From: Streptomyces tardus
GTDB lineage: Bacteria; Actinomycetota; Actinomycetes; Streptomycetales; Streptomycetaceae
Length of the DNA stretch: 64,000 nt
Direction: 5' to 3'
NCBI RefSeq assembly: GCF_018101125.2
Contig: NZ_JAELVF020000001.1
Location: 1,358,783 to 1,422,782, forward strand
Part shown: piece by piece, positions 44,551 through 52,308 of the stretch
Numbering within the stretch: the stretch's first letter is position 1
Layout of the letters: every line of letters begins with the position of its first letter
Notes under the pieces: generated by a model
Database searches by the model: none
The model's input: only the letters and a program-made list of their open reading frames with translations
Told to the model about the DNA's origin: nothing
Position numbers and translations under genes: made by a program

Positions 44551-45150
44551 ATGGCCGACACCAGCCAGACCTCCCCCGGCCCCGAGCCGTACCGCGTCCC
44601 CGACGCAGACCTCGACGACCTCGCCAGCACCCTCGCCAAGACCATGGCCGAGGTCAGGCAGCACGGCGTCATCCTCGACCGCCTCGGCTCCGAGCCCGAA
44701 TCCGGCGCCATCCAGCCGCCGGACGGCGCTTCGGAAGCCGAGGCGGCTGACGGGAAGAAGCGCGACGGCCCCACCTCGGTGTTCATCCTCGCCCTGGGCG
44801 GCAAGGAATATGCCGTCGAACTCGCTGCCCTCAGCGACTGGGTGAACTACCTCTTCCTGCCGGTGTACGGCCGGGAGATCAGCACGAGCCGTCCCTGGTG
44901 CGCGCACTGGCACGAACACCCCGAGGCCGTCGCCCGGCTCCACGCACTCTGGCTCGCCTGGCAGCAGTTCACCGACACGGAGGCCGGCCTGTCCGGCCCC
45001 TCGACCTGGCACCGCGACCACCTGGACCAAACCCTGGCGCACCTGCGTGCGCCCGACGGACCGTTCGCGGCCTGCACGACCAACGCAACCCGCCCCAATC
45101 ACCGGGTGCTGGCCACCCCGGCGCCCGAGCAGGCGGGGGCGGCGGCATGA
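44551..45150 (+). CDS. DUF4913-domain protein
   Basis: A 199-residue protein; the ATG at 44551 is preferred because GGAG lies nine bases upstream. Residues 80-165 match DUF4913: LSDWVNYLFLPVYGRE, then WCAHWHEHPEAVARLHALWL and WHRDHLDQTL. DUF4913 proteins are common on actinobacterial conjugative elements and have no known function; the Trp/His spacing could bind metal. Its stop overlaps the next gene's ATG. Confidence 0.75.
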   Translation: MADTSQTSPGPEPYRVPDADLDDLASTLAKTMAEVRQHGVILDRLGSEPESGAIQPPDGASEAEAADGKKRDGPTSVFILALGGKEYAVELAALSDWVNYLFLPVYGREISTSRPWCAHWHEHPEAVARLHALWLAWQQFTDTEAGLSGPSTWHRDHLDQTLAHLRAPDGPFAACTTNATRPNHRVLATPAPEQAGAAA

Positions 45151-45926
45151 ACGACATTCTCGACTTCGGCCTCGACGCTCTCTCGCCAGTCGACGACGAC
45201 TCCGAGGAAGCGATGGAGGCCCTCTGGACTGGCGACTTGACGGTGCTGTCCCAGCACCACACCACGCCCAACGGTTCGCACAGCTTCGTCCTCGCCCACG
45301 ACCGATCGGTCGCCTGGGGGATACCCGGCGAGCCACAGCTCGTTGCGATCGCAGTCGCTCGGGATCTGCGGCAGTCCGCGTTCACGTTCGAGACGAGTCA
45401 CCACGCCACGGCGTCCTTCGCACAGAACTGGCTGGCAGAACGCGGCTGCCCGCTCGAACGGATCGCACTGCGCGGTGGCGACTACATCGAGCCCGCCGAC
45501 GACCTCACCCTCCAGGTGAAACAGCAGATCCAGAAGTCGGGCACCCGCTACGAGGTCCTCGACACCTACACCTCCGACGACAACCCCAGCGAGGCGTGGA
45601 CACTCGTCAACGACTCCCAGGCCACCCAGGCACCGGTTCGCCTCTTCTACGAGGAGTGGAACCACGATGCCGGCACGTACACGATGCGCGAAGGCGCCTT
45701 CCCCGACGTCGGCGTCGCCCAGACCTGGCTGGACGAGCGCAGCGAACCGCTGCCCGAGCCTCCGGAGTACAGCGACCACAACGGTGCTGTCGTCCGGGCC
45801 CGCATCGCCCGCATCGCCCTTTCCCGGTCCGCCGGAACCTCTCCGACACCACAGACCGGGCTCGACGCGCCCCGCGCGACAGCGGAGGCACCGGTCCAGC
45901 GCGCGGTTCAGGGGAGGCTGCTGTGA
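45147..45926 (+). CDS. DUF317-like hypothetical protein with shared C-terminal tail
   Basis: A 259-residue protein overlapping the DUF4913 gene by ATGA. The core shows repeating strand-helix units (GSHSFVLAHDRSVAWGIPGE, FTFETSHHATASFAQNWLAE, later TREGAFPD-like segments), reminiscent of two divergent DUF317 or immunity-like domains; I cannot assign it firmly. The last 41 residues begin RIARIALSRSAGTSP and end VQGRLL, belonging to the shared tail type although the end is less basic. Confidence 0.6.
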   Translation: MNDILDFGLDALSPVDDDSEEAMEALWTGDLTVLSQHHTTPNGSHSFVLAHDRSVAWGIPGEPQLVAIAVARDLRQSAFTFETSHHATASFAQNWLAERGCPLERIALRGGDYIEPADDLTLQVKQQIQKSGTRYEVLDTYTSDDNPSEAWTLVNDSQATQAPVRLFYEEWNHDAGTYTMREGAFPDVGVAQTWLDERSEPLPEPPEYSDHNGAVVRARIARIALSRSAGTSPTPQTGLDAPRATAEAPVQRAVQGRLL

Positions 45927-46399
45927 GCCACGCCCGCTTCGCCTTCGCCGCGCACCCTGACGCCATCGCCGACCTGCGGGAACTCCCGCCCGAGATGCGC
46001 GATTTGGCCTTGTTGGAGCTGCAGAACCTGGTCCACGGAAGCGACGACTGCTTGCCGTTGAAGGGCCGTCTCGCCGGCTTCCACAAGGTGTACGTCGACC
46101 CGGAGGTCTCTTACCGGCTGGTCATCCAGTTCCGTCAAGCGCCACCGACCTCGACCCACAAGCGCGAGATCTACCTCGTGGCGGCTGGCAGCCGGAAGGA
46201 CTACGCGGTCTACCGCGCGGCCCACCTGCGGACTGGCCCCCAGCAAGGGGTCGGCCCGGACTCCGCCACGGAGGCCCGTGTGCAGGCCGCCCGGTCTCGC
46301 TCGACGCTCACCACCGAACGGCCGACAACGGGCCGCGCGGCTGCCCCGTCACCAGCGCCGCCCTCGGCCGCTGCTTCTCGAAAGGTCGCCCAGCGATGA
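45923..46399 (+). CDS. RelE/ParE-fold protein with shared C-terminal tail
   Basis: A 158-residue protein starting at GTG with GGGGAGG upstream. Residues 4-105 follow the RelE/ParE toxin pattern: a first helix pair (DAIADLRELPPEMRDLALLE), then LPLKGRLAGFHKVYVD, SYRLVIQF and REIYLVAAGSRKDYAVYRAA. RelE-type toxins cut mRNA on ribosomes and ParE-type ones poison gyrase; key residues are too variable to choose. No antitoxin-like gene is adjacent: both neighbours are larger and unlike antitoxins. The last 40 residues begin RVQAARSRST and end KVAQR, one of the best copies of the shared tail. Confidence 0.65.
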   Translation: MSHARFAFAAHPDAIADLRELPPEMRDLALLELQNLVHGSDDCLPLKGRLAGFHKVYVDPEVSYRLVIQFRQAPPTSTHKREIYLVAAGSRKDYAVYRAAHLRTGPQQGVGPDSATEARVQAARSRSTLTTERPTTGRAAAPSPAPPSAAASRKVAQR

Positions 46400-47061
46400 C
46401 CAACGACCGTACTGCGCTGACTCGTTCAGAGCTGGCGGACCTCCTCACCGAGGCCGCTCAGAACGTCGGCGGCATCCCTGCCGCCGAGTACCCGACGGCT
46501 GCCGCCCGCTCCTACCTGCATCCCGTCTTGGGTCCGCTGGCCGCTGGGCCCCGCGTGATCACCGAGCTGAACGACCGGTTCGAGGGCTTCGTGGCCACCG
46601 AGCCCCGCCCTGCTGGTTCGGCGGGCCTGTTCGCTCTGGCCTCCTACGCCTCCGCGCTGGGGTGGCTCACCGAGTCGTTCGCCGAGCTGACCTCCTCGGT
46701 CGATGAGATCTGTACCCGCGTGGGCATCCCTACGGAGCCTTGCGCTCCGATCGTCGCCGCGCCCGGTGGTACTGAGCGGGACGACGAGTTCGACTTCGCC
46801 TTCAACGCACTTGAGTTGGAGGCGGTCCGCAACGCAGCCGAGGTGGCCGGTCTCGCGCCGGACGACTACGTCGAGGTTCTCTCCCAGTCGCTGCTCGCCG
46901 CCGCCCGGATCACCGACGCCTGCATGGAGATCTCCAGCGGCTTGCTCGATGACGCCGATCTCCTCAGCGAAGTGAGCGACCGCCCTCGGCTCGACAACGA
47001 TCCCGGGAGCCTGCCCGCTCTGGTCCGCTCCCTGCTCGCCCGGATGGAGGCAACGGAGTGA
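46396..47061 (+). CDS. Hypothetical helical protein
   Basis: A 221-residue protein overlapping the RelE-fold gene by ATGA. It is alpha-helical throughout (LTRSELADLLTEAAQNVGGI, GLFALASYASALGWLTESFA, EAVRNAAEVAGLAPDDYVEV) and ends LLARMEATE without a Pro-rich tail. Being next to a toxin-fold gene it could be a neutralising partner, but it does not look like known antitoxins. Confidence 0.55.
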   Translation: MTNDRTALTRSELADLLTEAAQNVGGIPAAEYPTAAARSYLHPVLGPLAAGPRVITELNDRFEGFVATEPRPAGSAGLFALASYASALGWLTESFAELTSSVDEICTRVGIPTEPCAPIVAAPGGTERDDEFDFAFNALELEAVRNAAEVAGLAPDDYVEVLSQSLLAAARITDACMEISSGLLDDADLLSEVSDRPRLDNDPGSLPALVRSLLARMEATE

Positions 47062-47885
47062 ACCCGTACGACGCAGACACACACCCTGGGCCTTATCTCG
47101 TCGTCGAAGTGCTCGGTGTCGGGGATGTCAGCGTGCACGCCCTCGCACATGGTCCGGAGGAGCCGCTGCACCAGGCCGCTACACGCGTCATCGAAGCCGC
47201 AGCGGCGTTGGACGAGCGACACGAGAGCGTGCTCAACGCGGTCCAGCGCGCTCAGCGGCTGCTCGAAGGCACTGGTCGGGGTGAAGGCGGCCGAGCCCAG
47301 GTGTCGTACGCGCTGCTGCGGACAGCACTCCCCGAACTCGGAGACGTTCTGGCGCAGCAAGACCGGGCGTACAGCCAGCTCGTCGAGTCCCTGTCCGCCT
47401 ACCGCCGGCTTCTTTCCTCGCCCGAGCCTGCTCAACGCGCGACCAACAGGAGCCACGGGCAGGGCCAGAAGACGCGGCCCCACCGGGACGACGACTGGGC
47501 CGTTGCCGGGGGGCGCGGGCTGGTAGCCCTCGAAGCGGTTGCGGCCGGAGGTGTTCGCTTTCGTCGCAACGCGATCGGCGAGGACCCGTACATCTCGCGG
47601 GGGAAGGCCCAGTGGCAGGACCCGGCGATCTTCCCGCAGACCGTGCAGCGGCTGGTCGCCGACGGGCTACTGCATCAGGACATCACCGAGAACGTGTACC
47701 GGCCCGGCCAGCTCCTCTCGCTCACTGCGCAGGGGGAAGCCGCCCTGCGGGATGGTCGCGCGACGACCTCCCGGGTGTCCGCCGCCCTCGGCCGCACCAC
47801 CACGCGGACCACGTCAGGCGCGCTCTCCGACCCGGCCGCCGTGCCCGTCGCCAGGACCTCCCTCGCGACCCCCCGCTCACGCTGA
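47058..47885 (+). CDS. Hypothetical protein with C-terminal winged-helix-like region and shared tail
   Basis: A 275-residue protein whose GTG overlaps the previous stop. Residues 35-125 are helical (a possible coiled coil), and residues 155-235 read like a winged helix (VQRLVADGLLHQDITENVYR, LLSLTAQGEAALRDG). The last 37 residues begin RVSAALGRTT and end TPRSR, a clear copy of the shared tail. No family recognised. Confidence 0.6.
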   Translation: MNPYDADTHPGPYLVVEVLGVGDVSVHALAHGPEEPLHQAATRVIEAAAALDERHESVLNAVQRAQRLLEGTGRGEGGRAQVSYALLRTALPELGDVLAQQDRAYSQLVESLSAYRRLLSSPEPAQRATNRSHGQGQKTRPHRDDDWAVAGGRGLVALEAVAAGGVRFRRNAIGEDPYISRGKAQWQDPAIFPQTVQRLVADGLLHQDITENVYRPGQLLSLTAQGEAALRDGRATTSRVSAALGRTTTRTTSGALSDPAAVPVARTSLATPRSR

Positions 47886-47909
47886 CCTCATCCCGATAAG
47901 GACCCCACC

Positions 47910-48767
47910 ATGGCTACCCCCGGCCTGCCTCCCACCTTCTCCATCGCTTCCATCGACGCCCAGCGCGTCGAGCAGGCTCTCGCCCGGATCGGGCCCAAGT
48001 GGACCACCTGGACCGCGATGACTCTGGCCCAGGTGAACGGCCCCGTGCGCGTCCGCGACGTTGCTGCGCAGCTCCCCTTCGTCAGTGAGCAGTTCGTCGG
48101 CAAACGGCTGGCCACGCTGCACGCTGACGGATTGGTGATCCGCGAGGACGACCGGCGGGGTGCGCCGTACCGGCTCAGCGCGCTCGGCACGTCTCTGGCC
48201 CCCGTCCTCCGCACGGTCTCGGACTGGTCCCGCACCCACCTGACACAAGAACCGATGGCCGAAGCCGAGCGTGTCGAGGACGCGCTGCGCCGCCTGCATC
48301 TTCGGCACTCAACTGCCGTGATTCAGGCCCTCGATTCGGCTGACGGCCAGATGCGGTTCGTTCACATCGCCGAGGCGGCCGGTCTGGACAACGGCCTCGC
48401 ACGGCAGCGACTTGTCCGGCTTCAGGCCGATGGCCTGGTCACGCGGACGGGCTCCCGGCACGGAGACCCGTACGTGCTCACCGATGCCGGCCAGGCGTTG
48501 GGGGCCGTCTACGCGAGTGTCGAGCACTGGAGCCAGCCCTTCGCGCTGCGAGGTGGAACAGCGGCACCGCGTCCGACAGCGGCAGCCACGCGCACCCACG
48601 TCGGCATTCCGCTGGGGGCGGGAGCCGACAGCGCCCGGACCGCGGCGGCCCTACGACGGAGCGCCGCCGCGTCGAACGTCATGTTCAGCCACGCGCCTCA
48701 GCCGGAACCGCGGGTGCCGTCGGCCGTGACCGCCCAGTCGGCACCGGGCCGGGGCCGGGGCCGGTGA
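47910..48767 (+). CDS. Tandem HxlR-type winged-helix protein with shared C-terminal tail
   Basis: A 285-residue protein with two winged-helix domains of HxlR type: residues about 20-100 (KWTTWTAMTLAQVNGPVRVR, RLATLHADGLVIREDD, YRLSALGTSLAPVLRTVSDW) and about 118-200 (LHLRHSTAVIQALDSADGQM, RLVRLQADGLVTRTGS, YVLTDAGQALGAVYASVEHW). HxlR proteins normally act as dimers of single domains; here two are fused. It may regulate the element's genes. The final 43 residues begin RTAAALRRSA and end GRGRGR, the shared tail type with a strongly basic end. Confidence 0.75.
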   Translation: MATPGLPPTFSIASIDAQRVEQALARIGPKWTTWTAMTLAQVNGPVRVRDVAAQLPFVSEQFVGKRLATLHADGLVIREDDRRGAPYRLSALGTSLAPVLRTVSDWSRTHLTQEPMAEAERVEDALRRLHLRHSTAVIQALDSADGQMRFVHIAEAAGLDNGLARQRLVRLQADGLVTRTGSRHGDPYVLTDAGQALGAVYASVEHWSQPFALRGGTAAPRPTAAATRTHVGIPLGAGADSARTAAALRRSAAASNVMFSHAPQPEPRVPSAVTAQSAPGRGRGR

Positions 48768-48882
48768 CGGGGGTGAGAACGAGAGGCCACTCGCCGCCAC
48801 TACGGCATCCGCGTGCGCTCCGGCGGCTCCCGCCGCTGCATACGCGGATCCGTTCTCCTCCTTCGCTTCCGGAGACTCGACC

Positions 48883-49833
48883 ATGTACGCCCCTGATGAC
48901 CCGACCCGGTACCAAGAGGTACTGGTCAGCCCCATGTATCTGGCTGGTTCCAACGGGACCGGCGAGGCTGGCTTCGCGCCCGTCGCCCACTGGCCCCATC
49001 AGTACCTCGATGAGGGCCCCTGCCAGCTCCTCGTGACCTCTCCCGACCAACGGATTCGGATCGGCTGGTTCGGCGACGACTTCGAACTGTGGAAGATCAG
49101 CGCAGCTGAGGACGCCTTCTCGGCGCCTCGCTGGACGGCGACGTTCAACCACGTCACCCCGGCCGAGATGGCCGCCGGCCTCACCGCCGCACTGGTCCAG
49201 GACTACGACGAAGCCATCGCCTCCGACACCCCCGGCCGCTTCTTGACAGGACCAACCGTCCCCTGGAGGGACACCGTCCGGCCGCTGACCGATGCCGGCT
49301 GGAACCTTGACGGAGCTGCTGAACTCGGCACCGTCGAGATCATCGCTCCTGACGACCAAGCGGGCATCCTCATCGATCGGCGCGGCTACGGCTCCGACCG
49401 CACGACCGTCGAGCTGTGGGCTGGCCCGCCGGGCTGGGGCACTCGTGCCGAAGCGACGTTCACGGCCCGCACCCCGTCCCACTTGATCGCCGCAACCGCC
49501 GCTGTGATGGCGAAGTCGACCCCGGTGGTCCGTGAACGCCACCAAGTCGACCGGCGGATGCAACACCTTGTCACGATGACCCCTGTCGCTTCGGCCACGC
49601 CGATCGCCGAGGCTCAGGTTTCGCGCGCTCCGACTCCGCTGGACGTACGCCGCACCGCGGTCACCCAGGCCGTACACCGTGCCGCGCGGGCACCACGCAC
49701 AGCAGCCGACCTCCGGGTGATGGCCGCGCAGAGCCGCTCCACGGGGGCGGCGCAGAAACGGACGGGACACCCCCCGCCCGCGACCTCTGCCCGGCTGCCG
49801 GCCAGCTCGCCGACGCCCCGGCGCGGACGCTGA
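48883..49833 (+). CDS. DUF317-family protein with shared C-terminal tail
   Basis: A 316-residue protein with GGAG upstream of the ATG. Residues about 12-125 (YLAGSNGTGEAGFAPVAHWP, RIRIGWFGDDFELWKISAAE, WTATFNHVTPAEMAAGLTAA) and about 130-205 (GTVEIIAPDDQAGILIDRRG, EATFTARTPSHLIAATAAVM) are two DUF317 units, a domain found mainly in Streptomyces and its elements and of unknown role. The last 39 residues begin RVMAAQSRST and end PTPRRGR, a close match to the shared tail. Confidence 0.75.
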   Translation: MYAPDDPTRYQEVLVSPMYLAGSNGTGEAGFAPVAHWPHQYLDEGPCQLLVTSPDQRIRIGWFGDDFELWKISAAEDAFSAPRWTATFNHVTPAEMAAGLTAALVQDYDEAIASDTPGRFLTGPTVPWRDTVRPLTDAGWNLDGAAELGTVEIIAPDDQAGILIDRRGYGSDRTTVELWAGPPGWGTRAEATFTARTPSHLIAATAAVMAKSTPVVRERHQVDRRMQHLVTMTPVASATPIAEAQVSRAPTPLDVRRTAVTQAVHRAARAPRTAADLRVMAAQSRSTGAAQKRTGHPPPATSARLPASSPTPRRGR

Positions 49834-49890
49834 CTCCCACCCCAGGCCGCACTCCACTCGCGACCGTCCCCGCCCAACAGGAGTTCCACC

Positions 49891-49974
49891 ATGCCCACCA
49901 CCACCATGCTCGACCAGGCCACGGCCATGATCGAGAACGCCTGGGGCCAGCCCATCGAAGCTCTTGAGGTCCTA
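49891..49974 (+). pseudogene. Truncated small gene, 3' part lost at the insertion sequence
   Basis: ATG at 49891 with AACAGGAG upstream starts MPTTTMLDQATAMIENAWG and continues to the insertion sequence after about 28 codons. Directly to the right of the insertion sequence the DNA belongs to the oppositely oriented epimerase gene, so the missing 3' part is not simply displaced. This marks a junction formed by deletion or recombination at the insertion sequence. Confidence 0.6.
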
Positions 49975-49983
49975 GGCCGTGTT

Positions 49984-50280
49984 TTAGAAGTCGCGGGCGG
50001 CCAGCCATTTGGTGAGGTCGCCCGCGATCCGGTCACGATGGTTCTCGATGGCGATGTCGTGCTCGCGGCAGGTGGTGTCGTGGCGGACGATCTCGAATCC
50101 GTCCTCGTCTAGGACGGAGACAGAGGCGAACCAGGCTGGCTCGTCCTCGTCGGGCTGGATGACGATGAAGGTGTTGTCGCTGTCGTTCAGATCGCTGATC
50201 AGCATGAATAGGGCATCCTCGGACGGGTCGTCGACGTGGTCGCCGTTCTCGCTGTCGGCGCAGTAGTGCCCGGCGGCCAC
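49984..50280 (-). CDS. Passenger gene inside the insertion sequence (hypothetical, 98 aa)
   Basis: Starts at GTG 50280 with GGGGAGG four bases upstream and ends just inside the terminal repeat. The protein is acidic: SEDALFMLISDLNDSDNTFI, then VIQPDEDEPAWFASVSVLDE and REHDIAIENHRDRIAGDLTK, an alpha/beta pattern resembling small immunity or SMI-like proteins, although I cannot assign a family. Transposition needs only the transposase, so this is cargo or a helper. Confidence 0.6.
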   Translation of the reverse strand: MAAGHYCADSENGDHVDDPSEDALFMLISDLNDSDNTFIVIQPDEDEPAWFASVSVLDEDGFEIVRHDTTCREHDIAIENHRDRIAGDLTKWLAARDF

Positions 50281-50350
50281 AGGTCCTCCCCATGTGCGTG
50301 CTGATCGAACCGGTGGCCAGGATGGCACGGCCGGACGACCAGCCGATGGG

Positions 50351-51241
50351 TCACAGCCACTGGTGGATCGCCGCGATCTGCACGGTGGCCTCGAAGCGGA
50401 CCGCCAGCTTGTCGTAACGCGTCGCCACCGCCCGGTGTTGCTTGAGCCGGCTGATCCCGCACTCGACCGCATGTCGGGCCTTGTAGTCCTCCCGATCGAA
50501 GGCCGGTGGCCTGCCGCCCACACGGCCTCGACGCTTGCGGTGGCGGATCTGATCGGCCGGCTCGGCGATGGTGCACCGGATCCCGCGTCTGCGCAGGTAG
50601 GCACGATTCGCGCGAGACGAGTACGCCTTGTCACCCCGCACCCGCAGTGGCCTGCGCCTGGGGCGCCCGCCACCGACCTTGGGCACCCCAATCGCTTCGA
50701 GGACCGGTTCGAACTGCGGGCTGTCACCCCGCTGTCCTGCCGTGACCAGCAGCGACAGCGGCTTCTGGCCCTGCTCGCAGGCCAGATGAATCTTCGTGCT
50801 GAACCCGCCCCTGGACCGTCCCAGGCCGTGATCGTCCGGCTCTTGGCCGACCCCGCCGGGCGGCTCCTTCTGCCCGACCCCGTCTCGGCGGGCACCAGCG
50901 GCGTGCTGATGAGCCCGGCAGACCGTGGAGTCGACGTTCACCTCCCACGTGACCAGCCCGGCCGCATCGGCCCGCGCCTGGAGCGAGGCCAGCAGCCGAA
51001 CCCACACACCCTCGCGTTGCCACCGGCGGAAGAGCCCATACACGGTCTGCCAGGGTCCGTACTCGCCCGGCAGATCACGCCAGGGAACACCGGTCCGCAC
51101 CCGCCACCGCACCCCGTCGATCAAACGCCGACGGTTCTGCGGCCGACGACCCAACCTCACCGCCGGCAACAACGGCTCCAGCACCGACCACTGCTCATCA
51201 GAAAGATCCCCTCGCCCCACACCATGATCATCACGCCGCAA
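50351..51241 (-). CDS. IS5-family DDE transposase
   Basis: A 296-residue transposase in one frame. An N-terminal DUF4096-type domain (LSDEQWSVLEPLLP, WRDLPGEYGPWQTVYGLFRR) is followed by a DDE catalytic domain: Asp in VNVDSTVCRAHQHAAG, Asp in RGDKAYSSRANRAYLR, and Glu in VECGISRLKQHRAVATRY. A stretch near residues 125-145 (GVGQKEPPGGVGQEPDD) is unusually Gly-rich, but the frame is intact, so the element may be active. Confidence 0.92.
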   Translation of the reverse strand: MRRDDHGVGRGDLSDEQWSVLEPLLPAVRLGRRPQNRRRLIDGVRWRVRTGVPWRDLPGEYGPWQTVYGLFRRWQREGVWVRLLASLQARADAAGLVTWEVNVDSTVCRAHQHAAGARRDGVGQKEPPGGVGQEPDDHGLGRSRGGFSTKIHLACEQGQKPLSLLVTAGQRGDSPQFEPVLEAIGVPKVGGGRPRRRPLRVRGDKAYSSRANRAYLRRRGIRCTIAEPADQIRHRKRRGRVGGRPPAFDREDYKARHAVECGISRLKQHRAVATRYDKLAVRFEATVQIAAIHQWL

Positions 51242-51274
51242 GGCAAGACCCGGAGACCAGTTCTAAAACACGGC

Positions 51275-52273
51275 CTAGGCGGCACGGCTGTAGTCCGGCA
51301 CCGGGGAGGCCAGCGCCTGCATGTGAGCGCGCAGTCCGCTGTGGAGGTCGACGCGCGGCTGCCAGCCGAGGACCTCTCCCGCACGGCCGGGGTCGGCACG
51401 CGTGAGGAGGACGTCCCCGTTGCGCACGTGGTCCTGATGGAGCTGGATCTCGCGGCCGGTGAGGCTGTTGGCGATGTTGATCACGTCCAGCAGGGACGCG
51501 CTCGAGCCACCGCCGACGTTGATGGTGCCGTGCGCGTTCGGGACGGTGCCGGCGGCGATCGTGGCTGCGACCACGTCGTCGATGTAGGTGAAGTCGCGGC
51601 GCTGGTGACCGTCTCCGTAAAGGCGCAGGGGTTGTCCGGTCAGGGCGGCGTACAGGGCGCGGTGGGTGAACATGTCGGCACGCTGCCGGGGGCCGTAGAC
51701 GGTGAAGTACCGCAGGGCGACCACGCTGGGGCCGACGGGGCGCTCGGCGTAGGCGAGACAGAGCTGCTCCTCGGCCAGCTTGGTCACGGCGTACGGGGAA
51801 GCGGGGTTGGGGCGGTCGGTCTCGCGACTCGCTTCGCCGTCGGTCGGGCCGTAGACGCTGGAGGAGGAGGCTACGACGAGTCGGGATACGCCGATCCGGG
51901 TGGAGGCTTCGAGGACGCGGTGGGTGGCCAGCACGTTGGACGCGAGGTAGTCGCCGAACTGCGGTCCCCACGAGGGCCGTACGCCGGGGATGCCGGCGAG
52001 GTGGAAGACGGCATCGGCGTCGATCAGGAGCGGGTCGATCGCGCAGTGGAGGAGGTCGGCCGTGACGTGGTGGTATCCCGGGCGACCCCGCAGCGCGGCG
52101 AGGTTGACGGCGGCCGTCGGGTCGGTAGACGGGTCTCGGCGGTCCACGCCAATCACGGTGGTGCCGGCCTGGACGAGGGCGTGGGCGAGGTGGGAGCCAA
52201 TGAATCCGGCGGAGCCGGTCACCACGGCCCGTCGGGGCGAAGCGCTGGTCGGGGGCTGCTCGTGCTGTGGCAC
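51275..52273 (-). CDS. NAD-dependent sugar-nucleotide epimerase/dehydratase (extended SDR)
   Basis: A 332-residue enzyme. Nucleotide-binding GSAGFIG (20-26), catalytic Tyr161-x-x-x-Lys165 (SPYAVTKL) and the SSSSVYG region (137-142) are all intact, with a YFTVYGPRQRADMF segment typical of UDP-glucose 4-epimerase-like enzymes. It acts on a nucleotide sugar in the cytoplasm. It is the last gene of the operon, 35 bp after the phosphotransferase, and its stop codon touches the insertion-sequence end, so the insertion almost cut it. Confidence 0.85.
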   Translation of the reverse strand: MPQHEQPPTSASPRRAVVTGSAGFIGSHLAHALVQAGTTVIGVDRRDPSTDPTAAVNLAALRGRPGYHHVTADLLHCAIDPLLIDADAVFHLAGIPGVRPSWGPQFGDYLASNVLATHRVLEASTRIGVSRLVVASSSSVYGPTDGEASRETDRPNPASPYAVTKLAEEQLCLAYAERPVGPSVVALRYFTVYGPRQRADMFTHRALYAALTGQPLRLYGDGHQRRDFTYIDDVVAATIAAGTVPNAHGTINVGGGSSASLLDVINIANSLTGREIQLHQDHVRNGDVLLTRADPGRAGEVLGWQPRVDLHSGLRAHMQALASPVPDYSRAA

Positions 52274-52308
52274 GGAGATCTCCAGAGTGGTGTCGTCTAA
52301 GGGGCTGG

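Larger units (their letters stand above)
49975..51275. mobile_element. IS5-family insertion sequence with passenger gene
   Basis: 1301 bp bounded by perfect terminal inverted repeats GGCCGTGTTTTAGAA and TTCTAAAACACGGCC. The flanks read CCTA before and TAGG after, so the target was probably CTAG with TA duplicated. It holds a full-length single-frame transposase (50351-51241, minus strand) and a second small minus-strand gene (49984-50280). It sits exactly between the conjugation module and the nucleoside-type operon. Confidence 0.9.

Noticed and set aside
28184..49833. Relaxase, integrase or replication initiator in the conjugation module
   Set aside because: None of the proteins shows MobF/MobP HUH motifs, a tyrosine or large serine integrase signature, or a Rep domain; these functions are probably outside the window.
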